From contig NC_088303.1 of the NCBI RefSeq assembly GCF_032854445.1, positions 25,089,265-25,153,264 on the forward strand: a stretch of DNA of 64,000 nt, read 5' to 3'. This document shows positions 55,395 to 64,000 of the stretch, piece by piece; position 1 is the stretch's first letter; the number at the start of each line of letters is the position of its first letter. Below the pieces are notes generated by a model. It saw nothing but the letters and a program-made list of their open reading frames with translations, had not been told where the DNA came from and did no database searches. Made by a program: the position numbers and the translations under genes. Source of the stretch: Liolophura sinensis. Lineage: Eukaryota; Mollusca; Polyplacophora; Chitonida; Chitonidae.

Positions 55395-56507
55395 TTAAAT
55401 ACGTTTGGCGTCCGTGGCCAGCACCCAAGAATTAAAGCTGGATTGATAGCCAATCAACTTCACCCAATAGTACAGTTTTCCTCGGCGACGTTCCCTTTTT
55501 AAGATCTTTTCCACCTGATAAAACTTGTCTGCCGCGGCCGTCACCTGTTGCATTTCGGTGTCGTAAAAAGTCCCGAGCAGCCGTTTCCAGTTCAAGTCCT
55601 CCAGTCTGTACACCACAAGCTGACGAGGGTGGGTGCGGATGATGCGGAACATTTGCGTTTTCCAATTCGGGAGGTACGATTTTTCCAATTTCCCTTTCAC
55701 TTTACTTATACGCACGAGATCGACGGCACGATAACGAGACACCGATCGTTTGGACGTGGGTGGACCGTACAAGGCTTGACGCACTTCTTTCTGGTCCTGA
55801 GTGGTGACTTCGTTGTGGGCCCGCCGTATACTTCGGCGATACGCTCGATTGTAGCCGCGGACCAACGCCGGTGAAATATTTGTACATGCGTCCTTTTATA
55901 GTACGGTTAAACCGTTGTACGACGAGCGCTTTGGTTTCGTCGTGTGGAAGAAAAACACCCCGTTGTCCTTCGAAAATGCCTGGAACAGTCTGTTCAGAAA
56001 CTCTTTGCCTTCGTACGTTTGCAGGTACAACGATCGAAGTCTCGTCTTGAAAATACGTTGAAACGCCCCCATCAGACCGGTTTTGGTGCGCAGTGGAACC
56101 ACCCAAGCGTACTTGGAGAGGACATCGATGCAGTAGTAGGTAAGTAGGTAATGGTTGGCGTCGTTCTCTTTGGCAAACGTTGCCATGTCGACCAGGTCCG
56201 CTTGCCACCATCTGGCAATACCCCCATTCACAACCCGGTTACGAGGGTAGCGCCGTCGAGCGGGACGGTGCAGCGTGTACGTGTCCTGCTGGGCCAGCGT
56301 TGCCGACACTCGGGCCCGACTCACTTTGAGTCCATGTTGCCGGGCTGCCTTGAGCAAGGGCTGAACGCCGCCGTAAGCCGCTGGACTGTTGAGGTCATAG
56401 TGCATTGAGAGCCTTATCGACCGGGCTGGAGTCTCTGCCCGCAAGTGTTCTCTGACTTCGCTTCCATCCCCTCTGGTGAGCTGCCTGACCACTGACGTGC
56501 GAGGCAT
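55395..56507 (-). mobile_element. Polinton integrase with chromodomain (fossil)
   Basis: Retroviral-type integrase parts: a core with WWQADLVDM and YYCIDVLSKYAWVVPLRTKT, and a C-terminal chromodomain-like block (YQVEKILKRERRRGKLYYWV, KLIGYQSSFNSWV). In family members this enzyme inserts the element and makes the 6-bp duplication seen at the ends. Core and chromodomain lie in different frames here, so the gene is broken. It reads inward from the right terminal repeat, as usual for the family. Confidence 0.8.
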
Positions 56508-56639
56508 AGTCCTTGTGTCCGTTTGTAGTGAGTGAACCTATCCCAGACAGTGGATACATATTATCCAGTGTACATGCATTTGTCAGCAAATTTCAGGCGC
56601 CAAGACAGACCACAAGATCACCCATGGGTAAGTTTTGGC

Positions 56640-56867
56640 GGGGCTGAAGGAGCTGCTCTTGCGCGTGACATCAGTTTTGGCGCGAAAATAGAGCTCACCC
56701 AGTTTTAGCGCGATAATGGAGCTCACCCATTGGTCGGTTTTGGCGCGACATCAGTTTTGGCGCGACATGGAATGTGTAACGTCACGCGCAGAGCGCGGAC
56801 TCAACGACACACCTGCGGAACCTCAATTGCGCCACCTCAAAACATGTTTGCAACATTCTCTACTACT
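56640..56867 (-). repeat. Polinton right terminal inverted repeat
   Basis: Reverse complement of the left repeat, with internal duplication of the ggagctcaccca and ttttggcgcg motifs. It ends exactly before the cgcgag target duplication. Confidence 0.88.
56675..56763 (+). promoter_or_regulatory. Cluster of E2F-like sites in the right Polinton end
   Basis: Three exact TTTGGCGC octamers (56676-56683, 56739-56746, 56756-56763). The first lies within TTTTGGCGCGAAAA (56675-56688), the overlapping two-way E2F site type known from DHFR-like promoters. Exact octamers also occur in the left end at 47199-47206 (reverse) and 47379-47386. Binding is inferred from the motif only. Confidence 0.45.
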
Positions 56868-57329
56868 CGCGAGAAAGGAGGGTTATAGCAAACTGCCTGC
56901 CCGTGTTAACAAGACAAGCAGTAATAATGTCACGGCAAAGTTCGGTTACATCAAATTTCCGCTCAGAAATGAGACGATGTTTTCATAGTAATACGTGTGT
57001 TTTTATAAATTTGTTTCATGCGACGTTAATATTTCATGTGTATATAAACTGATGGTTAAAAGAAACTTTACGACTTAAAGAGTTACGAGTTAAATTTAAC
57101 CAGCCTTTTCAGCAAGTTAATACCAAATTATTGTGGGAAAACATTGTACAAAGTATATTCCCATTTGTGATAAGTGGCATATACGCCCACACAAATTTGT
57201 TTTGAGACACCGAAGAAAGTTGAAAAATCACGTGACCCATGGATGGCCGTAATTGTACATGTAATAAGTGTATAAAAACGTTACAAACAGTGTGCTGGAC
57301 TTGCACACTGACTAAAAACCACCGAAGTA

Positions 57330-58320
57330 ATGCCTCGATTGACTCCAGAACTCGAGAGGACCGTGGGTGTGGTGTCCATGGGAGCCACCGATGCCCACAT
57401 TGCAGGGACCTTCAACTGCTCTCATGTAACTGTGTCAGACTCGATGCAACGTTACAGACAGACTGGACAGGCCAAGAACAGGCAGGCCTAGGGTAACTAC
57501 GCCCAGAGAAGACGGGTACCTGCGCACCTTATATCTGAGGAACCGCTTCCTGACAGTGACGTCATCGTCAATCAATGCCTTAGGTCAACGGGTCAGTCGG
57601 CAGAGCGTGTCCAGGAGATTCATGGCTCACGGAATTAGGGCCTATTCAGAGGGCAATTGTTGACAGACGAAGATCGTCGCCAGAGGTTGCGATGGGCTCG
57701 AACTGTACGCCGTTGGCAGCAACGTGATTGGCAACGTGTTGTTTTCAGGGATGAAAGCCGCTCCTGACTGTTCTGAGCCGATGGTAGACAGCGAGTTTAC
57801 CGTCGAAGAGGCCAACGAAAGGCTGCATCATGCGTCCAGGAGGTGGTACCGTTTGGTGGCGGCAGCGTGATGGTGTGGGGTGGGATTTGTGGAGACGAAC
57901 GGACACCACTGATCATTATCTACGGGACCCTCAACAGCTCAAAGTTACGTGAATGAAATTCTACATCCTGTTGTCCTTCCATTCCTTCAACAGCAGCCAG
58001 GTGGTGTTCTGTACCAGCGTGACAACGCCAGACCCTATTCAGCTCGAGTTCTGCAGAACTTCCTGGACGCCAATGACGTCAACGTCTTGCCGTGGCCTGA
58101 ACCTTCCCCAGATATGTCCCCCATAGAACACCTTTGGGATACCATGGGTCGTCGAGTAAGACAACGGCCACACTTTGCAGCCAACCGACAAGAACTGGCG
58201 TTCGCTCTTCAAGATGAATGGCAACGAATCTCACGTCATCTCATCAGACGACTGACTTTTTGTATGCGTGGCAGAGTTATTGCATGCATTGAAGCAAGGG
58301 GTGGCCACACGCGATATTGA
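57330..58320 (+). pseudogene. Tc1-like (DD34E) transposase relic
   Basis: Starts MPRLTPELERTVGVV with a helix-turn-helix (HIAGTFNCSHVTVSDSMQRY), continues in other frames through VVFRDES (first Asp) and GGGSVMVWGGI, and ends in an intact 123-codon frame with QRDNARP (second Asp) and SPIEHLWD (Glu). Exactly 34 residues separate the last two catalytic residues, the Tc1 signature. Several frameshifts and stops make it inactive. Terminal inverted repeats were not found. It begins about 460 bp right of the Polinton. Confidence 0.85.
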
Positions 58321-58329
58321 CTGGTTTTG

Positions 58330-59278
58330 ATATTGATTGATTTTAAAAATAATCAATTTTTTGTATACTCTGCCCATTGTTAACCAAGATGGAATGGCTA
58401 TTTTTCTACCTCTGCTCTGTTTGTTTTTACTCAAGACTTTCAATATCTAATGTCATTGGTCTTTTCAATATCATCTAGTCATCCTGTTTTTTGCTTTGGC
58501 AAAATAAATTGATTTGAACTCTTTGTGAAGTTTCTTTTGGCCGTCAGTTTATCTCAAGGTATTTTCCGGTAAAAAAAAAATCAGCCTTGTACACGACCTA
58601 TAAAAGTCTTAATTAACGTAATAATCGTGCCGCTTTTAAATGGCAGTGCGCATTAGCGTTGAGCATAAGTATCGACATTTAGTGATACGATTGTCATGAT
58701 GAAAGTATTGCAAAAAAAAATTACATCTTCGTACTCCGCCGTAATGGATGACATTACTTTTGGTGTAATTTATAAAACCCGCACATATAAGAATCACTAT
58801 TTTTGGAGATTGCATGTATAGTTCTATGAGTTCGAGGCGTCAAACCTTTTGTGCGCGACTTGACCGATAAACCTCTGCTACTCCCGAACTATACATGTAT
58901 GTGCCAATCCAGATAACACTGATGTTTATACAATCTCTTATATTTAGACCTGGATTAAGTGCACGGACAGTTAAGATATTATCATTAGACCGTCAGAACG
59001 CTCGAGAGCATACATATATTCTAATTTATATAAACTTAAATTCAAAAGACGTTTGACGCAGTAATCGTACGTATATTTTTCCTGCAAAATATTTGTTTAA
59101 ATCATAAATTTCAATACGTAAAAACACTTCAGTCCACAATTCAGTTATACCGGTATATACCTTACACAATCCTCTGTATAATTTACATATATCATGCTCT
59201 GTCATGCAAGAGAATCCAAATAAATCTAAACAATGTAGGTGAAAGGATACCACCTTGGCCAACAACAATGGATTAGGG
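58330..59278. other. No gene recognised
   Basis: AT-rich, possibly including the 3' part of the Tc1 relic. No motif or array seen. Confidence 0.4.
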
Positions 59279-59289
59279 CCAAAAATTGA

Positions 59290-59631
59290 GTGAGTGAGTG
59301 AGTGCTTGGGGTTTAACGTCGTACTCAACAATTTTTCAGTCATATGACGACGAAGGAATCATTAAGGTGCATGTACGTGTAATGTGCCTCCTTGTTGCAG
59401 GACGGATTTCCACCGCTCTTTTATTTAGTGCTGCTTCACTGAGACGACTTACCGAAGGCAAGTAAGCCGCCCCGCCCGAGCCATTATACTGATACGGGTC
59501 AACCAGTCGTTGCACTATCCCCTTCATGCTGAACGCCAAGCGAGGAAGTTACAACTTCCTCTTTTAAAGTCTTAGGTGTGACTCGATCAAGGATTGATCC
59601 TGGATCTACCGGTCCCGAAGCGGACGCTCTA
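59290..59631 (-). mobile_element. SINE-2, 5'-truncated, 11-bp target duplication
   Basis: Nearly identical to the SINE-2 in the Polinton, but about the first 25 bases of the tRNA head are missing at the right end. The (gagt)n tail is at the left. The 11 bases ccaaaaattga flank it at 59279-59289 and 59632-59642. Recent by its similarity to the other copy. Confidence 0.92.
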
Positions 59632-59967
59632 CCAAAAATTGACGACAGACTCCCATTTTACCAATTTTACGGATACAGACCAGTGCTTCGGGCTTTATTA
59701 AGAAGGCTTTAACTGATGGAATCTAGGCACCAAGGAAAAGCAGGTCTACTGTTATAGTAACATAAATCAATGGACTGATTAAGGACATCATTTCAATGAT
59801 CAGATGAATTTTGATTTAAAGCCGAGTAGTTAATGCCACCATGTATGCCAACGTACAAAGTTAGAAAAAATTAGCTGAAGTGCTTCTTGGGCTATTCGAA
59901 TTCCTATCAACGCGACATGTCTGCATGGTATTGTGAACAGCTATGTTTACACCCTGTATGACTCTGT

Positions 59968-60065
59968 CCGATTTCCTCCCACCATATAATGCTGACCGCT
60001 GTCGTAAAAGTAAAATATTCTTGAGTGCGGCTTAGAACACCAATCAAATAAATAAACAAATAAAT
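59968..60065 (+). mobile_element. SINE-1 3' fragment
   Basis: ctcccaccatataatgctg, accgctgtcgtaaaagt, aaatattcttgagtgcgg and a caaataaataaac tail. Only the last 100 bp are present. Confidence 0.8.
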
Positions 60066-60069
60066 ATAT

Positions 60070-61800
60070 ACAATTATTTTCTTCCGGACTTTAGATGAAT
60101 CATATCCGTCGTGGGGCATAACGTTTCTATTAATTCACTGAGGCTTGTTGTTACACAAATACCGGTATACATATGGTATCCCAATCTTGTTATATACAGA
60201 CTGACGGCATGATATACATAGGACCAAAAAGCATAGTAGTGTCGCATTTCAAGCCCAGCTGATGCTATCTTTCTCTCCATTGTCTGCAGCCAAACAAAAG
60301 TCAGATAAATAAATTAATTAAGCCAGAGTGTTAGGCTGTACAACTTCTCATTTATATACTTATAAACATTTAGATGGAGAGTTTAAATAAAACACTAGCT
60401 GCATGTGATAAATTGATAAGAGGCTGAATTTCGCAGTGGTTAGACCACTGGCCAACTGACACTGGCATCGTTGCTCTGGTTTTACTCTGCTGCAGTCTTC
60501 CTGTGTTTTATCTACGTCTTGTCAGCTGTTGAGCGATAACTTGGGAGGGGAGATAACTTTGCTGTGTCATGACGTTGCGTGTACGCTTGCTTAAATGAGA
60601 ACAGCGTGAACAAGATGAGTTAAGACATAATCGGATTCGACATTCACAACGAACTCTTTTTTCTCTTATAATGTACATTGATGAATGCAACTTATGTTTG
60701 TCGCTAGTCGCTGGTGGGTTTACCTGCATCCATACGATCAATAGTGACAGGATCGGCGCATGCGCGGTTTTGCATGTAACGTGAATGGCGAAGCAGAACG
60801 CCTGACTTGTTCACGGATACACTTTATAATACCAATAATGGCCACCAGTGCAAGTTAGCTTTGCGCAGTGGCGGTACCATAGCCAATGAGGATTATCCGA
60901 GGCGTGGTTATTGCTAGTTGAAAACTATTCCCAATACCCCGCGCTGGCGATCTGAAATACGGTCGCCGGTCGCAATTTTTGGATGCTCCTACGGGAGCAA
61001 CATATCGAAAACAGAAAATTAGATTATTAACGCCATGCATGCGAAAGGATGTTGAAATGTATGACGGACATTTGGTAATCGGATAATTTCCCTTACCGTC
61101 CATGACTCGAATTTCTCAGTACTGCACTATGAAAATGATTTAATCAACCTCATAAGTAGGATACAAAGCCGTCGTGCGAAAAAGTAACAGTATACATTAA
61201 AAAAAAAATGAAACGTATTTGCATGATACGAATACGGCTTTATAACAATCAATGCTATCTAGTTGCATTTTATACACACTTTTGTTTAGTTTTAAGGTTA
61301 GCTTATAGTTGTCTTTTGTGATCCGTGTATGTCGTGGCACTGCAATTAACGCTCCCAATCCCATCATGTAATTATGTCTGGAGCTGGATAGAACGTATGG
61401 GCAGGCCTAAATGAAACCGGCTATCAAGAAAAATAAAGTTCAATTCTATGAAACAGCTTTTATGGCACCTAGCAATACAGAAGAGCACGTGTCTAAAATA
61501 TGTAAGCATACAGAAAACTTATGTTGTCGGCAATCACTTCATAGACTAAACAAGATTTTTTCAAGTTATATTGTACTCTGTGATAGGAAAAGAAAAATAC
61601 TAAAGGTCATACATTTCTTAGTCACCCCAACATTTCTTGGTCACTATTACGAGTTTTTAAACACCAATCATTTAAAAACGTTAATGAACTCACACAAGAC
61701 AATGTAATACTTGTTCAACGACAAAAAGGGGCAAAAATTTGTGACGTCATGCACGAGTTCTATTTATAGCTGTGACGTTCGCAGGTTACCGTACACACAA
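60070..61800. other. No gene recognised; upstream of the 61.8-kb gene
   Basis: Short frames only. The last few hundred bases should contain the promoter and 5' untranslated region of the gene starting at 61808. No clear TATA box was chosen. Confidence 0.4.
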
Positions 61801-61807
61801 AATCAAG

Positions 61808-62128
61808 ATGGCGGAAACGAAAGAGAAGACGACGATCCCTGTTGAGGAAAACATAGCCACAGACATGAAAATTGACGATGACAGAACGGGAGATGATAGT
61901 GCAGAGTTCACTGGGGCCACCTTGGAAATTGGATCAGGGTCTCCTAACCCTCCAGTTCCGTCCGTGGCGATTGCCGGAGGCGCTGCTGCTGATGGGTCGG
62001 CATTTGATCGTGGTCGTCCAGGCTCGGTTTATGGACGGCAGAGTATTAAAAGTACGACGAGTCGCACGTCAATGAGACCCGGATACGTGGAACCTGTGGA
62101 AATTACCAAAGGTTACTTCAGTTACAAG
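61808..62128 (+). CDS. First coding exon of an unrecognised gene
   Basis: 107 codons from an ATG in good Kozak context (atcaagATGG) to a strong gtaaga donor, phase 0. The first third is charged and acidic (MAETKEKTTIPVEENIATDM, DDDRTGDD). The middle is Gly/Pro/Ala-rich (GSPNPPVPSVAIAGGAAADG). The end is Ser/Arg-rich (SIKSTTSRTSMRPGY), then VEPVEITKGYFSYK. No signal peptide or membrane helix is seen. It looks like a disordered cytoplasmic N-terminus. Function not recognised; later exons lie beyond what I could place. Confidence 0.65.
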
Positions 62129-62129
62129 G

Positions 62130-64000
62130 TAAGAAACTGTAACTTGTTTTGAACACCATATTTATTCTGTATTTGTTACAAATTGTCTTTTGACACGCGT
62201 GGTTGCACTTTGTAGACGACGCGCATAAACCCAGAAAATTCCCCACACTGCTTCCGCTTTTCTTTACGTTATATTGCGAAATAATCGCGATAAAAATATT
62301 CTAGAAAGAGTCCTTTGTTCAGATTTATTACGAACTAAATAATATGAGCGGATATCGCCCTTGACCCGCATTACTATCTCTATTTTCCCTCCCACTTTGT
62401 GAAGTCTATAATAAAGCCTGTTACACAGCATGCTGGTATTTGCTGAACGGGTATCCTAAAGCCCCAAACGCCCAGTTTCTGTCATATAGACTTCCACGCG
62501 GACAATTTCACTTTAAAAAAAATGGTTTGAACCCCATCTTATTTTTGCTATCCACTGATTCCCTAAGATGCTCGGATTGTAATATGTCAAAGCCAGAGTT
62601 ATTAAACTGACTTTCAACAGTGATCTAGACATGGAAGTCTTTATGACTGGAGCTGGGCGTTACGAAAGGTAAATAAATTGTTGTCTGCATGTCAGGATCA
62701 GCAAGTACTGTCCGTTTCATCTCAACGCATTGTGATGCAATCATCTGTAAACAGAAATGTCAGATCGGCTATTGTTGTGACTTATGCATTGATCAATGTA
62801 GAGTGGGAGTACCTAGATAGGAAATCATATAAATTTAGGGTCACTGTGGCATACTTCTCTATATTTACATGTATGAACTTCTGAAACATGTAATCCTTTA
62901 AAAGAAAACAATTCAGAAGATTGGAAAATGCAATCCATTTGGTTAACTGCCATTGTTTGATAACTGGCCTTCCCAGCTTCTTCCAAATGGTACACTTCTT
63001 AAACCTGGCGCATGCGAGGGGAACTTGCTGCGCTATCGTCCACGAGAGGTGGTCAGCGCAGCAACTTACTCTCACAGGGGCACATTTGCCGCAGCATATT
63101 TTTGCTCTAATATACTGATCCTCAACTATCCCACGTGAGTGCTCGAAATGGCGGATGACAAAACACAGGAAGAAGAGTTGCTTTTACTTATGTCATGTTC
63201 TTACGTCACTGGAATGCATCTTTTTGAACAAACTGGACTAGATATCTATTTTTACATTCTACCGTGTTCCTTGGCATACTCTTGAAGCAGAAAATATCAA
63301 ACATGATAGAGCCTCCCGTGTGTGCCAGACTTCAGCTATTAACTGAAAGTAGAACATGTTCATCTGCAAGTAACTGCTGAGTCTGCAGTTGCCCGTGATC
63401 GCAAACCAGCATAGAATAACTAAAAGTAGCGTTCAATCGGATGCTCCCAATTTGTCCAAGATGCTTCTAGTTGCCAGAAACCTAGTTGCTCCCAGTTTGC
63501 AAGATCAGTCTACGCCTGGCTTTAGTTAATATAGCTGACTTGGTCTCAGCAGTTTGATGTGATCATCTGCAAAAAATGTCTTTGTAGAAAATATAGTTTT
63601 TGGCCGCAAACATTCAAAACTTATAAATATGATCTTGGAACTTGAGTGCACCATACATTATTGTACAGGAAGTTTTGGTACATGTGGTCAGGCAACAAGC
63701 AGCATACAACATAATGACACTAAATGGAAATTCAACATTTAGGTTCAAAACATTTCAGCACATTATTGTTACTGCAAACTTCCTCGTCTGCATAGTGATA
63801 CACAATATTTATTTAGTTCTCCCCATAGTATTTACATTGTAGGATGCACTGATTTTCCTGCTTTCACAGTCTGTATTCTAAAGTTTCTCATATTATCATA
63901 TAAGAAAACAAAATGATATCACTCACTACTGGTTATACATATCATGTAAAGGTACCGTGGTTAATAGACAGGAAAGGTGGACATTTGAAGGACAGGTTTG
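62130..64000. other. Probable intron of the 61.8-kb gene
   Basis: No exon with paired signals and a recognisable product was found before the window ends. Short frames only, no arrays. Confidence 0.4.

Larger units (their letters stand above)
47088..56867. mobile_element. Polinton/Maverick fossil, compact and broken
   Basis: 9.78 kb bounded by inverted repeats that both start AGTAGTAGAGAATGTTGC, flanked by 6-bp sequences cgctag and cgcgag (one mismatch), the duplication size known for Polintons. On the minus strand, from the right end inward: integrase with chromodomain, a small hydrophobic protein, a Ser/Pro-rich frame, the packaging ATPase, a minor-protein-like frame, and a capsid-like region. 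A polymerase-like remnant is on the plus strand at the left. Family members are usually 15-20 kb with a long polymerase gene, so large parts are lost. Several breaks. Two SINEs and a duplicated AT-rich block lie inside. Age: moderately old, since one end carries an older inserted SINE. Confidence 0.85.

Overview
The window is eukaryotic: spliced genes, tRNA-derived SINEs, LINEs, a Penelope-like element, LTR retroelement fossils, a Polinton and long minisatellites. The repeat types and the two host receptor genes suggest a lophotrochozoan invertebrate, most likely a mollusc; this is inference, not proof. Host genes are sparse and transposable elements occupy most of the annotated bases. A 200-base run of N (1739-1938) is a scaffold gap.

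Host genes. (1) About 7.3-12.1 kb, plus strand: a single-pass C-type lectin receptor. Six exons could be placed with matching splice phases: two CTLD exons, a heavily N-glycosylated stalk, a short linker, a transmembrane exon and a tail with an FDNPNY endocytosis motif. Its signal-peptide exon was not found. (2) 29.0-31.7 kb, minus strand: a complete three-exon Ly6/uPAR (three-finger) protein of 209 residues with signal peptide, ten core cysteines and a GPI-like tail. (3) 61.8-62.1 kb, plus strand: the first coding exon of a gene I do not recognise.

Mobile and repeat landscape. 0.8-6.6 kb: LINE and SINE remnants, a foldback MITE and minisatellites. 10.6-11.1 kb: a TTAA-flanked MITE in the last intron of the lectin gene. 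14.7-18.8 kb: two SINEs, then a BEL/Pao fossil holding a LINE tail. 20.4-28.2 kb: a very long 29-bp satellite, monomeric first and then 58-bp dimeric, interrupted by a Penelope-like element and a SINE. 31.7-34.5 kb: a LINE whose reading frame runs into exon 1 of the Ly6 gene. 35.6-40.3 kb: a 135-bp satellite split by a 4-kb Gypsy fossil with two short LTRs. 42 kb and 45.7 kb: 65-bp and 44-bp arrays. 44.5-45.1 kb: a detached Polinton-like polymerase fragment. 47.1-56.9 kb: a compact, broken Polinton with terminal inverted repeats, a near-perfect 6-bp target duplication, an integrase with chromodomain, a packaging ATPase and two SINE insertions. 57.3-58.3 kb: a Tc1 (DD34E) transposase relic.

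No operon-like cooperation is expected here. The two receptor genes are separate host loci. The most informative relations are between elements: nested insertions, matching target duplications, shared 3' ends, and E2F-like motifs inside the Polinton ends.
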